From contig CAZOZM010000008.1 in the NCBI GenBank assembly GCA_964584255.1, forward strand, positions 40,343-104,342: a stretch of DNA of 64,000 bases. The letters are read 5' to 3'. Position numbers and translations under genes: made by a program. This DNA is from UBA3775 sp964584255 (GTDB lineage: Bacteria > Bacillota > Clostridia > Lachnospirales > Lachnospiraceae). The notes below the pieces were generated by a model. That model had not been told where the DNA came from and did no database searches. It saw nothing but the letters and a program-made list of their open reading frames with translations. This document shows positions 23,653 through 34,229 of the stretch, one piece after another (positions within the stretch are counted from its first letter, which is position 1; the number at the start of each line of letters is the position of its first letter).

Positions 23653-26139
23653 ATGAAATTTCGTGAAAGATTAAAAAAAGATTTTCTTGTACTTGATGGA
23701 GGAATGGGAACCCAGCTTCAGGCAATGGGGATGGAACTCGGAGGCATTCCGGAGCTTCTCAACCTTACAAACCCGTCGATGATAACGAGAATTCATTCAG
23801 GATATGTGGCAGCGGGTGCGGATGTGGTATATGCAAATACTTTCGGAGCGAACCGCAAAAAAATGGCAAGGACGGGAAAAAGTGTAGATGAGCTTATTAA
23901 AGCTGCGATACTCAATGCGAGAAAGAGCGGGGCGGCTTATGTTGCACTTGATGTCGGTCCGATAGGAGCATTGCTTGAGCCGGTCGGTGATTTGAGTTTC
24001 GATGAGGCGTATGACATTTTTAAAGAAGAAATAATTGCCGGAAAAGACTGTGACCTTATTGTAATCGAAACGATGACGGATCTGTATGAAGCAAAGGCGG
24101 CAGTGCTTGCGGCAAAGGAAAACAGTGATAAACCGATAGTTGTGACCATGTCGTTTGAGGAAAGCGGACGTACATTTACCGGAACGGATGCAGAGAGCTT
24201 TGCTGTAACGATGGAGAGCCTTGGAGTAGATGCGATAGGTCTTAACTGTTCGCTCGGACCGGAGGCACTTGCACCGATTGTGAAGAAAATTAAGGATGCA
24301 TGTACACTTCCGCTTGTATTCAAGCCAAATGCAGGTCTTCCTGATCCGCTGACCGGCAAATATGATGTTAACCCGGAAGAATTTGCAGCTTCGATAAAAG
24401 AACTTCTGCCTTACGGTATAAGAATGGCGGGAGGCTGCTGCGGAACAACTCCGGACTACATAATGAAGGTTGCCCTCGCAATTGACGATTTCAGAAAGGA
24501 AATTGCGGAAAAGGGAGAAGCTAATGTAATACTTGAGAGAAAAGAACCGGAAAGCTGTATATGTTCGTCCAGAAAAACGGTATATATGGACATGCCGAGA
24601 GTCATAGGTGAGCGTATTAATCCTACCGGAAAAAAGCGTTTCCAGGAGGCTCTTAAAAACGGAGACATGGATTATGTGCTTAATCAGGCAATAGAGCAGG
24701 CTGAAGCCGGAGCCGACATACTTGATATTAATGTGGGAGTTCCGGGAATTGACGAAAAGAAGACCATGGTAGAGGTGATTAAGGCGGTTCAGAGCGTGGT
24801 GGACCTTCCTTTACAGATTGATTCTTCAAATCCGGAAGTTATTGAAGCGGCATTAAGAATATATAACGGAAAACCGATAATTAACTCCGTCAACGGTGAA
24901 AAGGCATCAATGGATGCAATACTTCCGCTTGCCGCGAAATATGGTGCGGCCGTTGTCGGACTGACTCTTGATAAAAACGGAATTCAGAAGACGGCGGTAG
25001 CAAGATATGCAATAGCAGAAAGAATCTTCAGGGTTGCGGTTAAGATGGGAATCAAGCCGAAGAATATTTTCATAGACTGTCTTACAATGACGGCAAGTAC
25101 CGAGCAGGATGCCGTTATGGCAACGCTGGAAGCAATGCAGCGTGTAAGAAGGGAACTTGGTGCGAAAACGGTACTCGGCGTTTCAAACATTTCATTCGGA
25201 CTTCCGTTCAGGGAACAGGTCACAACAACATTTCTTACAATGGCACTCTGTTACGGACTGACGCTTCCTATAATCAATCCGAATGTGGAAAGTGTTATGG
25301 GCGCAGTAAGAAGTTTCAGGCTTCTTGCAGGATATGACAAAAATTCAACCGAATATATAAATGCATATGCGGATTACGTTCCGGAGGCAAAAAGATATAA
25401 GCCGGATGGACATGAAGCCGCTAAGAGGGTTGCGGAAAGCACAAATGCGGATAAAGGCTCGGCGGGAGCATGGGAAGAAAGAGCGGTGAAAGCCTTCGGC
25501 GAAGAAGGAAGGTCTCTTTTTAATGCAGTTGTAAAGGGGCTTAAGGATGAAGGCGTGATTCTTACGGGAGAATGCCTCAAAAAGGGAGACTCACTGGAAA
25601 TAGTAAATGAGGTTCTGATTCCGGCACTGGATTATATAGGCAGCAGGTTTGAAACAGGAAAACTCTTCCTTCCGCAGCTCATTCTTTCGGCATCCGTGGT
25701 TCAGGCAGCCGGTGAGTGCATAAAGAAGGAGCTTGCAAAGAGCGGAGATGTTGCAGCAAACAATGGAAAGGTTGTGCTGGCAACGGTTAAGGGCGATATC
25801 CACGACATCGGAAAGAATCTGGTGAAGGTTCTTCTTGAAAACTACGGCTTTACCGTAATAGACCTCGGAAAAGATGTTCCGCCTGAAAAAGTGGTGGAAG
25901 CGGCAATGGATCCGGAAGTAAAACTTGTGGGACTGAGTGCCCTTATGACAACAACACTTGTGAGCATGAAAGAAACAATAGAGAAACTGAAGGAAGCGGG
26001 TGCCGGCTGTAAAACGGTTGTAGGCGGTGCCGTGCTTACACCGGAATACGCAAAAGAAATAAATGCGGATTATTATGCAAAGGATGCACTGGATACATGC
26101 AACATAGCCAGGGAAGTATATGGAATATCCCGTGACTGA
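23653..26139 (+). CDS. metH: Cobalamin-dependent methionine synthase without reactivation domain
   Basis: Transfers methyl from methyltetrahydrofolate via cobalamin to homocysteine. Three modules are seen in 828 aa. The homocysteine-binding domain (about 1-290) has zinc ligands including the pair in GGCCGTTPDY. The pterin-binding domain (about 315-575) includes ERINPTGKKRF and GADILDINVG. The B12 cap and cobalamin domain (about 620-828) has GDIHDIGKN, whose His coordinates cobalt. The C-terminal S-adenosylmethionine reactivation domain of the 1,200-aa enzyme is absent, as in many anaerobes, so reactivation must come from a separate protein. The ribosome binding site is a modest AAAGG. Confidence 0.94.
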   Translation: MKFRERLKKDFLVLDGGMGTQLQAMGMELGGIPELLNLTNPSMITRIHSGYVAAGADVVYANTFGANRKKMARTGKSVDELIKAAILNARKSGAAYVALDVGPIGALLEPVGDLSFDEAYDIFKEEIIAGKDCDLIVIETMTDLYEAKAAVLAAKENSDKPIVVTMSFEESGRTFTGTDAESFAVTMESLGVDAIGLNCSLGPEALAPIVKKIKDACTLPLVFKPNAGLPDPLTGKYDVNPEEFAASIKELLPYGIRMAGGCCGTTPDYIMKVALAIDDFRKEIAEKGEANVILERKEPESCICSSRKTVYMDMPRVIGERINPTGKKRFQEALKNGDMDYVLNQAIEQAEAGADILDINVGVPGIDEKKTMVEVIKAVQSVVDLPLQIDSSNPEVIEAALRIYNGKPIINSVNGEKASMDAILPLAAKYGAAVVGLTLDKNGIQKTAVARYAIAERIFRVAVKMGIKPKNIFIDCLTMTASTEQDAVMATLEAMQRVRRELGAKTVLGVSNISFGLPFREQVTTTFLTMALCYGLTLPIINPNVESVMGAVRSFRLLAGYDKNSTEYINAYADYVPEAKRYKPDGHEAAKRVAESTNADKGSAGAWEERAVKAFGEEGRSLFNAVVKGLKDEGVILTGECLKKGDSLEIVNEVLIPALDYIGSRFETGKLFLPQLILSASVVQAAGECIKKELAKSGDVAANNGKVVLATVKGDIHDIGKNLVKVLLENYGFTVIDLGKDVPPEKVVEAAMDPEVKLVGLSALMTTTLVSMKETIEKLKEAGAGCKTVVGGAVLTPEYAKEINADYYAKDALDTCNIAREVYGISRD

Positions 26140-26188
26140 TGTCTGTGTGCTGAAAAGATGACATCCGGCAATGTGAAAGGACTTAGTT

Positions 26189-26752
26189 ATGAAGCTTATT
26201 ATCGGATTGGGAAACCCGGGTAAGGAATATGAAAATACGAGACACAATATGGGATTCCGTGTTATTGATGAGCTTGCCGACAGGATGAACGTGAAGGTTT
26301 CAAACAGGGAGCATAAGGGATTTACCGCAAAGGGTATGCTTATGGGCGAAAAGGTGATTCTGCTGAAACCTCAGACATTTATGAACAGGAGCGGCGAGTC
26401 GGCAGGACCTCTTGCTTCATATTACGGAATAGAGATGTCGGACATTATTGTCGTATATGATGATATATGTCTTGAACCGGGGCATATACGCATAAGAAAA
26501 AAGGGAAGTGCCGGCGGACATAACGGAATGAAAAGTTTAATATCCCATTTGGGGGGAGATAATTTCGAAAGAGTGAGAGTGGGAGTAGGAGAAAAACCGG
26601 AAAAGTACGATCTTGCGGATTGGGTTCTCGGCCGTTTTGACAAAAACGATACGGAGGCTGCCGAAAGAGGTGTGGAGATGGCGGCAAAAGCCGTGTGTGT
26701 AATGATTTCCGAGGGCTGCGACCAGGCAATGAATTTGTTTAACGGAGTGTAG
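26189..26752 (+). CDS. pth: Peptidyl-tRNA hydrolase
   Basis: Releases tRNA from prematurely dropped peptidyl-tRNA. 187 aa, normal length. The N-terminus MKLIIGLGNPGKEYENTRHN contains the substrate Asn and the catalytic His19. Further signatures are KPQTFMNRSG (about 58-67), VYDDICLEPG, and GSAGGHNGMKS (about 108-118). AAAGGA precedes the ATG. It is followed after 2 bases by mfd, the classic Firmicute pth-mfd order. Confidence 0.98.
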   Translation: MKLIIGLGNPGKEYENTRHNMGFRVIDELADRMNVKVSNREHKGFTAKGMLMGEKVILLKPQTFMNRSGESAGPLASYYGIEMSDIIVVYDDICLEPGHIRIRKKGSAGGHNGMKSLISHLGGDNFERVRVGVGEKPEKYDLADWVLGRFDKNDTEAAERGVEMAAKAVCVMISEGCDQAMNLFNGV

Positions 26753-26754
26753 AA

Positions 26755-29700
26755 ATGTTAAAGGCTTTTTTTGAACCATTAACTGAATATAAGGAAATTG
26801 AGGATATCAGGCAGGATGTTTCGGAGGGAAAGACACCGATTCAGGTTACCGGCTGTATTGATGTGCAGAAAAGTCATCTTATGCAGGCGGTATCCTCTGA
26901 TTTCAAGTATAAGGTCATAGTGACATACAATGACATTCAGGGCAGGAAACTCTTTGAACAGTTCAGACTCTACGATGAAAATGTGTGCTTTTACCCGGCA
27001 AAGGATTTTATCTTTTATCAGGCAGACATTCAGGGAAATCAGCTGGTTAAAGAGAGAATGGCGGTTATTGAAAGGTTCGTTAAAGACCAGCCGGTAACAG
27101 TAATTACGAGCATAGACGGAGGCATGGACAAACGTCTGTCACCGGAAGTATATAAAAAATCGGTTATAACCTTAAAAGAGGGAGATGAACCGGATTTAGA
27201 CAAATTAAAAGACAGTCTGCTGCTCATGGGTTATGAGAGTCAGGTTAAGGTTGAAAATCCGGGAGAGTTTTCAATAAGGGGCGGTATCATAGACATATAT
27301 CCGCTTCTTGCACCGGCACCTTACAGAATAGAGCTGTGGGGCGACGAGATTGATACAATAAGAATATTTGATGCTGCAAGCCAGCGTTCCATAGAGAAAA
27401 CGGATGAAGTGTGCATTACACCGGTAATTGAGAACATCTTTACAAGGGAGCAGCTTGAAAAAGGTATAAAAAAGCTTTCTGAGGAAGCTTCCGGTGCAGA
27501 AGAAAAGTTCCGTGAGGAATTAAAAACGGAGGCGGCTGCGAGGATAAGAAAGAATCTGAGTGAATTGCGTGACAATATCGAATATATGTATCATGCAGTT
27601 AATCTGGACAGCTATATTACATGTTTTGAAAAGAAAACGGTAAGTTTTTTTGACTATTTCCCGAAGGATGAAACAATTTTCTTCATTGATGAACCGTTAA
27701 AGGTTGAGGAACGTGGAAAAGCCGTGGAGCTGGAATACCGTGAAAGCATGAGCCACAGGCTGGAACAGGGATATATCATTGCATCGCAGGCGGATGCCGT
27801 GATGAGCTATAAGGAGACCGTTGCAAAAATTGCGGGAAAAACGGCAGTGATGATTTCCACGATTTCCGGCCATGTTCTTTGGAAACCGGCATCGAAGTAC
27901 AATATAAGCGTGAGGTCGATTTCATCATATCAGTCTGATTTTGCCGGGCTGGTAAACGACCTGAAAAAGTATAAGAAGAATAAGTACAGAGTGCTTATTG
28001 TTTCCGCATCAAGAACGAGGGCGAAACGATTGGTAAGCGACCTGCTGGATTATGACATTCAGGCGTTTTACTCTGAAGATAAGGACAGGGTTGCGGCGCC
28101 GGGCGAGATAATGATAAGTTACGGCCAGCTTTCGGAGGGATTTGAGTACCCTCTTATTAAGTTCGTGATTATTACCGAGTCGGATATGTTTGGCGGCGTG
28201 AAAAACAGCCGAAAGAAGAAAACTGCGAAACCTGACGGACGTAAGATGCTTGAATTCAACCAGCTTACGGTAGGAGATTATGTAATTCACGAAAATCATG
28301 GCCTCGGTATATATAAGGGTATATTCAAGATAGAAACCGACCATATAACAAAGGATTATATAAAGCTTGAGTATGGCGGCGGCGGAACACTGTATGTTCC
28401 GGTTACGGCACTGTCACTCATGCAAAAATATTCCGGTGGTGATACGGAGAGAAAGCCGAAGCTTAATAAGCTGAATTCGGTAGAATGGAAGACAACAAAA
28501 TCAAAGGTAAAGGCTTCCGTAAACGAGGTCGCACAGGAACTGGTGGATCTGTATGCAAAACGCCGTATGATAAAAGGCTTTTCATTCTCCAAGGATACCG
28601 TATGGCAGAATGAATTTGAGGAACTGTTTCCATACGAGGAAACTACGGATCAGTTAAAGGCTATTGAAGATACAAAGGCTGACATGGAAAGTACGAAAAT
28701 CATGGACAGACTTATATGCGGTGATGTCGGCTACGGCAAAACGGAGGTGGCACTCAGGGCGGCATTTAAGGCGGTTCAGGATTCAAAGCAGGTTGCAGTG
28801 CTTGTTCCGACAACGATTCTTGCACAGCAGCATTACAATACTTTCATACAGAGGCTTAAAGATTTTCCGGTAAGGATAGAAGAGCTGAGCCGTTTCCGTT
28901 CAAAAGCGGAACAGAAAAAGTCCGTGGAACGTATAAGAAAAGGTGAAGCGGACATTGTAATAGGTACGCACAGACTCTTAAGCAAGGACGTTGTATTTAA
29001 AAATCTGGGTCTTCTCATTGTTGACGAAGAACAGAGATTCGGTGTAAATCACAAAGAAAAAATCAAGCAGTACAAGGCTTCGGTTGATGTTCTTACGTTA
29101 TCGGCAACTCCTATACCGAGAACCATGCACATGAGCCTTGTCGGAATCAGGGACATGAGCATATTGGAAGAACCGCCGGTTGACAGAATGCCTATTCAGA
29201 CCTACTGTCTTGAGCATAATGATGAACTTATAAGGGAAGCAATCATACGAGAACTTTCGCGAAACGGCCAGGTTTATTTTGTTTATAACAGGGTTGCGGG
29301 AATTGAGGATGTTGCGGCCAAAATAAGGGAAATGGTGCCGGAAGCAAATGTTGCATTTGCACATGGTCAGATGAATGAGACTGTTCTCGAAAAAATCATG
29401 CTTGATTTTATCAACGGTGAAACGGATGTACTTGTTTCAACGACAATCATCGAAACCGGAATGGATATTTCAAATGTTAATACGATTATAATAGATGATG
29501 CGGATAAATTTGGACTTTCCCAGCTCTACCAGCTCAGAGGACGTGTTGGAAGAAGCAACAGAACTGCCTATGCATTCCTTATGTACAAGAGGGATAAAAT
29601 GCTTAGGGAAGAGGCAGAAAAGAGACTTTCGGCGATAAGGGAATTCACCGACCTCGGAGCAGGTTACAAGATAGCCATGAAGGACCTTGAAATCAGAGGT

Positions 29701-30324
29701 GCGGGTAATCTTCTGGGTGAACGTCAGAGTGGTCACATGAGTGCAGTCGGATATGATTTGTACTGTAAGATGCTTAATGAGGCAGTTAAAAAACTTAAAG
29801 GGGAAACGGTGGAGGAGGAATTTGAAACTGCCGTTGATATGGAAGTTAATGCATATATCCCATCGACTTATATTAAAAATGAAGTTCTCAAGCTGGATAT
29901 GTACAAAAGGATTGCCGCGATTGAAACGGAAGATGATGTTTCAGACATGCAGGATGAGCTTATAGACAGATTTGGTGAACTTCCGCAGCCGGTAAACATT
30001 CTTCTTTATGTCTCTTATATAAGAAGTCTTGCAAACGGTGTTTATGTGACGGATTTGAAGCAAAAGGGCAATTCCCTAGAACTGAAAATGCTTCCGACGG
30101 CTAAGATTGACGTAAACAGACTTCCGGAATATATAAAGGAACAAAAGGGAAAATGCAGGCTGGTGACCGGAAAAGAGCCGGTTTTTGTATACAGTCTCGC
30201 ACCGGGTAAGAAGGATGCGGATGAGCTGGTTAATGAAGTCGAAGCAATTCTTAAAGGAATGAGAAGCATATTACAGGACAGGTCGCCGGAATCCGTTTCA
30301 CGGGATGAGGAGACGAAAAAATGA
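26755..30324 (+). CDS. mfd: Transcription-repair coupling factor
   Basis: ATP-driven translocase that displaces stalled RNA polymerase and recruits UvrA. 1189 aa. An N-terminal UvrB-like module (about 1-300) is followed by an RNA polymerase-interacting CarD-like domain (about 490-560; sequence VGDYVIHENHGLGIYKG). The RecG-like translocase comes next, with Walker A GDVGYGKTEVA near 658 and DEEQRFG near 760. The last domain is the C-terminal TRCF domain. It starts 2 bases after pth and overlaps the next gene by 4 bp (ATGA). Confidence 0.98.
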   Translation: MLKAFFEPLTEYKEIEDIRQDVSEGKTPIQVTGCIDVQKSHLMQAVSSDFKYKVIVTYNDIQGRKLFEQFRLYDENVCFYPAKDFIFYQADIQGNQLVKERMAVIERFVKDQPVTVITSIDGGMDKRLSPEVYKKSVITLKEGDEPDLDKLKDSLLLMGYESQVKVENPGEFSIRGGIIDIYPLLAPAPYRIELWGDEIDTIRIFDAASQRSIEKTDEVCITPVIENIFTREQLEKGIKKLSEEASGAEEKFREELKTEAAARIRKNLSELRDNIEYMYHAVNLDSYITCFEKKTVSFFDYFPKDETIFFIDEPLKVEERGKAVELEYRESMSHRLEQGYIIASQADAVMSYKETVAKIAGKTAVMISTISGHVLWKPASKYNISVRSISSYQSDFAGLVNDLKKYKKNKYRVLIVSASRTRAKRLVSDLLDYDIQAFYSEDKDRVAAPGEIMISYGQLSEGFEYPLIKFVIITESDMFGGVKNSRKKKTAKPDGRKMLEFNQLTVGDYVIHENHGLGIYKGIFKIETDHITKDYIKLEYGGGGTLYVPVTALSLMQKYSGGDTERKPKLNKLNSVEWKTTKSKVKASVNEVAQELVDLYAKRRMIKGFSFSKDTVWQNEFEELFPYEETTDQLKAIEDTKADMESTKIMDRLICGDVGYGKTEVALRAAFKAVQDSKQVAVLVPTTILAQQHYNTFIQRLKDFPVRIEELSRFRSKAEQKKSVERIRKGEADIVIGTHRLLSKDVVFKNLGLLIVDEEQRFGVNHKEKIKQYKASVDVLTLSATPIPRTMHMSLVGIRDMSILEEPPVDRMPIQTYCLEHNDELIREAIIRELSRNGQVYFVYNRVAGIEDVAAKIREMVPEANVAFAHGQMNETVLEKIMLDFINGETDVLVSTTIIETGMDISNVNTIIIDDADKFGLSQLYQLRGRVGRSNRTAYAFLMYKRDKMLREEAEKRLSAIREFTDLGAGYKIAMKDLEIRGAGNLLGERQSGHMSAVGYDLYCKMLNEAVKKLKGETVEEEFETAVDMEVNAYIPSTYIKNEVLKLDMYKRIAAIETEDDVSDMQDELIDRFGELPQPVNILLYVSYIRSLANGVYVTDLKQKGNSLELKMLPTAKIDVNRLPEYIKEQKGKCRLVTGKEPVFVYSLAPGKKDADELVNEVEAILKGMRSILQDRSPESVSRDEETKK

Positions 30325-31337
30325 GGTTCAAAATGAGAAGACTGATTAAAACAGGTCTGATTGCCCTGGCAGTGGTTCTTGGAATAGTTCTTGGAACGTT
30401 TGTTTATATGAACACTGACATTCAGGGATTTGCAGATAAAAAAAGAGATGAACAGCTCCAAAATGATACCGTAATTAAGATTGCGGACATGACGGTATCA
30501 AAAACGGAAGCAGTTGCCTATCTTGAAGCCATGAAGGATAAAATAGAAGGCATTTACGGAACGGAGGTCTGGGGTTACAGACTGGACAGCGAAGGTACGG
30601 AGTTTTACGATACCATGAAACAGAGCGTGCTGGAGAAGCTGATTTATATAAAAATCATATGTGCCAATGCGGATGTATACGGAGTTAAGCTTACGGCGGC
30701 GGATAATCTTAATATAGATGAGTATGTTGCCGGATTTTTTGCTGGAATTAATGAGGAGACGGCAGAAGAGTACAACCTGACGGAAGCAGTCGTAAGAAAA
30801 ATTTATGAGGAAAACGTGCTGGCGGACAAGGTTTATGAAAGCATAACCTTAAGTCATGAGGTTAGTGCCGATGAAGAAAACTGCAGACAGGCGGACTTTC
30901 AGGTTATAGAAATTGACAAATTCCTGCTTGACGGAGAAGGAACAAAGATTTCCTTTGATGATGAGAAGCTTGAAGAAGCGAGAAAGAAGGCGGAGGATGC
31001 GGCAGCGGAGCTTCAGTCGGGAGCTGATTTTAAATCGGTGGCACTTCTGTACAGCGATAACTCTCAGTTGGAAGTCACCTGCGGAGCATCGGAACTGTCA
31101 TCATCGATTGCGGAACAGGTTATGTCTTTGAAGGCAGGTGAAAACTCAGGCGTTCTGGAAACGACAGAGTCCTTTCTTATTTACAAGTGTGTAAACGAAA
31201 AGAACCGGCAGGCTACGGAAGAAGCTGTTGAAAAAGCCATAAAAGAGGGCAGGGAAGAGTATTTCAGCAGTCTGTTTGCATTGTGGAAAGACGGAACGGA
31301 CATAGAAATAAATCAGAAGCTGTGGGATTCACTGTAA
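30321..31337 (+). CDS. PrsA/SurA-like membrane-anchored foldase
   Basis: Predicted extracytoplasmic peptidyl-prolyl isomerase or chaperone. The 338-aa protein has an N-terminal membrane anchor (about 8-30, no lipobox) and a SurA-N-like helical segment (about 45-200). A parvulin-like domain follows (about 215-315), with recognisable but degenerate motifs (GADFKSVALLYSDNS, EQVMSLKAGENSGVLET, SFLIYKC). Catalytic competence is uncertain. It overlaps mfd by 4 bp and is probably translated with it; the pth-mfd-prsA order is common in Clostridia. Confidence 0.82.
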   Translation: MRFKMRRLIKTGLIALAVVLGIVLGTFVYMNTDIQGFADKKRDEQLQNDTVIKIADMTVSKTEAVAYLEAMKDKIEGIYGTEVWGYRLDSEGTEFYDTMKQSVLEKLIYIKIICANADVYGVKLTAADNLNIDEYVAGFFAGINEETAEEYNLTEAVVRKIYEENVLADKVYESITLSHEVSADEENCRQADFQVIEIDKFLLDGEGTKISFDDEKLEEARKKAEDAAAELQSGADFKSVALLYSDNSQLEVTCGASELSSSIAEQVMSLKAGENSGVLETTESFLIYKCVNEKNRQATEEAVEKAIKEGREEYFSSLFALWKDGTDIEINQKLWDSL

Positions 31338-31347
31338 ATAATAAGTC

Positions 31348-31375
31348 TTGATTTTTTCTAGTGTTATGATATTAT
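31348..31375 (+). promoter_or_regulatory. Candidate promoter of the LTA-synthase-like operon
   Basis: TTGATT (31348-31353), 16 bp, TATTAT (31370-31375). The transcript would have a leader of about 150 nt, in which a CCGTTT/AAACGG hairpin can be drawn around 31436-31450. Confidence 0.5.
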
Positions 31376-31530
31376 TTGTACGACATGGCACTAAGGCTGA
31401 AATTCTGACCGAAAAGACGGAAAACAGTAATAAAACCGTTTTAAACGGCCGGCAGGGTCGGATTAAAATTGTTTGTGATTGCGTTTTTGAAGAAAAACAA
31501 AAGACGTGATTTGTTAAACAGGAGGAATAA

Positions 31531-33678
31531 ATGTTTAAGAAAATAAAGAAGGCATACCTTACGACGGAGAAAACCGTAGGCGGATTTGCCGGGAGATTTA
31601 AAAGATTCAGGATATTCCATTCAAGTATATTTCAGGTCTACTTCCTTGGAATAATAACCACGCTTATTATAGAACTTCTCTCAAAGAAGTCACTGATAGG
31701 ACTTACAAAATGGGTGTTCTGTCATCCGCTCATATTTCTTACGAATGTATGTATTGTTTCACTTTTTTACTCATTTGCGGTTGCATTCAGAAAAAAGTAT
31801 TTTCTATACAGTATTGCGGCCTTTATATGGATTTTTATAGGTGTAACGAACTCAATCGTAACGGCAAACAGAGTAACACCTTTCACGGCAGGAGACATTA
31901 AAACGATTTCTTCGGTTTTTACGGTATTCTCCAAATATATTACGGCATGGCAATTCGGACTGATTGTTGCCGGAATTGTAATTGTAATAGCCTTAATAGT
32001 AAACGGTTATTTCAGATTTCCGAGAATCGGAGGAAATTTCCGTTATGTAAAAAACGTTGCGCTGGCAGTGATTCTTATGGTAGTAAACTTTCTGCTCATT
32101 AATCTCTCAATGAGATTCGGAATCATGTCAGTTAACTTTGTAAACCTGAGAAATGCCTATCAGGATTACGGTCTGGCATACTGCTTCTCAAACAGTGTGG
32201 TAAATACCGGTATCAATAAGCCAAAGGGTTATTCAAAGAAAAAAGTTGATGACATTCTCTCAAACATTGCAACGGCACCTAATGCCGGAGCTGCTGATGA
32301 TGAAGAACCTGATGAGGACACGTTTGAAAATGACAAGCCAAATGTGATTTTTGTACAGCTTGAATCATTGTTTGACGTAAACAGACTTGAGGGTGTTGAA
32401 TTTAAGGAAGATCCGCTTCCTACACTTACCGAACTTAAGAAGAAATACAGCAGCGGTCTTTTAAGAGTTCCAAGCATAAGCGCAGGAACCGCAAATACCG
32501 AGTTTGAAATTCTTACCGGAATGAACATGGACGATTTCGGACCGGGAGAATATCCGTTCAAAACGGTTCTTTCAAAGGACCTCACTACGGAAAGCATCGC
32601 CAACAACCTTAAGGAATACGGATACAGTACCCACGGCATACACAACAATACGGCAGGTTTCTATTCAAGAAAAATCGTATATCCTAACCTTGGAATAGAC
32701 ACTTTCACGTCAATCGAATACATGACGAACGTGAAGCTTAACGTGCTCGGATGGGCCAAGGATGATGTGCTTACAAAATATATAAATCAGGCACTTGATT
32801 CAACGGAGAATCAGGACTTTGTATTTACCGTATCGGTTCAGGGACATGGAGCATATCCGGATGAAGATGTTCTGGAAGATGATTCACTGCTTGTATCACT
32901 TGACGGACTTTCGGGAGAAGTCGGTGAATACAACTTTGCCTACTACCTTGAGCAGATACATGAAATGGACCAGTTTGTTGCGGATCTTATAGCCACTCTG
33001 GAAAAGAGAAATGAGAAGACGGTACTGGTACTGTATGGAGACCATCTTCCGGGATTTGATTTTACGGAAGAGGATTTGTCTACGGGAACTCTTTATGATA
33101 CGGAGTATGTAATCTGGTCGAACTATGACCTTGGCGAAAAGCAGGACAAAGACATGGAAGCATATGAGCTTAATGCCTATGTTATGGATATGCTTGGCTA
33201 TGATGCCGGTCTCATAACGAAACTCCACCAGAACAGGGACAAATATGATACGGTATCTTATCTTGAAGCTCTTAAAACCCTTGAATATGATATGCTTTAC
33301 GGAGACATGAACTGTTGGAACGGTGAAAATCCTTATGTTTCAAATCCTGTAAAGTATGGTTATGAGGAGGTAACGATAGACAGTATTGCGCTGGTACCGG
33401 AAGAAGGAGAAAAGAATTACTATTATCTTTTTATCAGCGGCAAGAACTTTACCGACTACAGCAGAGTATTCCTGAATGAGAGTGAAAAGCAGAGTACAAC
33501 CTACATGAATGACCACCTGCTTTATGTTCCGGGAATTGAGCTTGAGCCGGGTGACGAGATTTATGTTTCACAGTCCTCTTCGTCAATTACGACACTTACG
33601 GCTACTGCTCCGTATGTGGTAACGGAAGAAGACCTCAGCAGGAAGTTTAATATAACCATTACACCGGTTGAAGAGTAA
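31531..33678 (+). CDS. LTA-synthase-family sulfatase (membrane glycerophosphotransferase-like)
   Basis: Predicted to transfer phosphoglycerol-type groups onto an envelope polymer outside the membrane. In 715 aa there are five N-terminal membrane segments (about 25-205), a linker, and an extracellular sulfatase domain (about 270-580). The LtaS-type nucleophile is Thr320 in the segment GTANTEFEIL, and metal-site motifs FVQLES and YGDHLPG are present. A C-terminal beta-sandwich of about 100 residues (from ~610, IPT/TIG-like) is an addition not found in LtaS itself. GGAGGA precedes the ATG. The exact polymer (lipoteichoic acid or another glycan) is unknown. Confidence 0.88.
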   Translation: MFKKIKKAYLTTEKTVGGFAGRFKRFRIFHSSIFQVYFLGIITTLIIELLSKKSLIGLTKWVFCHPLIFLTNVCIVSLFYSFAVAFRKKYFLYSIAAFIWIFIGVTNSIVTANRVTPFTAGDIKTISSVFTVFSKYITAWQFGLIVAGIVIVIALIVNGYFRFPRIGGNFRYVKNVALAVILMVVNFLLINLSMRFGIMSVNFVNLRNAYQDYGLAYCFSNSVVNTGINKPKGYSKKKVDDILSNIATAPNAGAADDEEPDEDTFENDKPNVIFVQLESLFDVNRLEGVEFKEDPLPTLTELKKKYSSGLLRVPSISAGTANTEFEILTGMNMDDFGPGEYPFKTVLSKDLTTESIANNLKEYGYSTHGIHNNTAGFYSRKIVYPNLGIDTFTSIEYMTNVKLNVLGWAKDDVLTKYINQALDSTENQDFVFTVSVQGHGAYPDEDVLEDDSLLVSLDGLSGEVGEYNFAYYLEQIHEMDQFVADLIATLEKRNEKTVLVLYGDHLPGFDFTEEDLSTGTLYDTEYVIWSNYDLGEKQDKDMEAYELNAYVMDMLGYDAGLITKLHQNRDKYDTVSYLEALKTLEYDMLYGDMNCWNGENPYVSNPVKYGYEEVTIDSIALVPEEGEKNYYYLFISGKNFTDYSRVFLNESEKQSTTYMNDHLLYVPGIELEPGDEIYVSQSSSSITTLTATAPYVVTEEDLSRKFNITITPVEE

Positions 33679-33691
33679 TGGCGGAGGAAAA

Positions 33692-34093
33692 ATGAAGAAA
33701 GTAACAATATATGTATCGGTATGGGCTGTATTAATCATTTCAGTTACGGCCCTTGGCCTTGCAACCTTCGGCTATGAAGATGATAAGAATCTTACGCTTG
33801 CCATAATGTTTCACGGAATTCCGGGGCTGGTAACACTTCTTGACCTTGCGAACTTTTTCAGATACGAGAAGTATTATACGCATTTTAAGTTTGCGGCAGT
33901 AAATCTTCTTATTGTGCTCGGAGCGACTTTTGTACTTGAAAGTGCTGCGATTCTTGTATCGTTCGGAATTGCAAATCCACAGGTGAAACTTTTTATCTTT
34001 GCGGCGGCATTTTCCATTATGGCGGGTGTGGTAAACCTTTTTGAGACAGGTTTTTTTGCATTAGTTATGAAAAAAAGAGGAAAAAAGCATTAA
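33692..34093 (+). CDS. Hypothetical four-TM membrane protein
   Basis: A 133-aa protein with about four membrane segments (near residues 5-25, 35-55, 65-90 and 98-122) and a basic C-terminal tail (KKRGKKH). No family recognised. The start at 33692 follows GGAGGAAAAA; a start at 33668 would overlap the sulfatase gene and lacks a ribosome binding site. It lies 13 bp after the sulfatase gene and is probably co-transcribed, suggesting an envelope role by context only. Confidence 0.7.
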   Translation: MKKVTIYVSVWAVLIISVTALGLATFGYEDDKNLTLAIMFHGIPGLVTLLDLANFFRYEKYYTHFKFAAVNLLIVLGATFVLESAAILVSFGIANPQVKLFIFAAAFSIMAGVVNLFETGFFALVMKKRGKKH

Positions 34094-34229
34094 ATCGTGG
34101 ATTAAAGTGGTGATAAAAGAAAAAAACTCTTTAAAAAATGTCTTATAGGTGATAAACTGACAGAGCATGGTTGTGCTGAATAAGAAATAAACCAACCGTC
34201 TTCAAAAAGACGGATTACGGAGGAAATTA

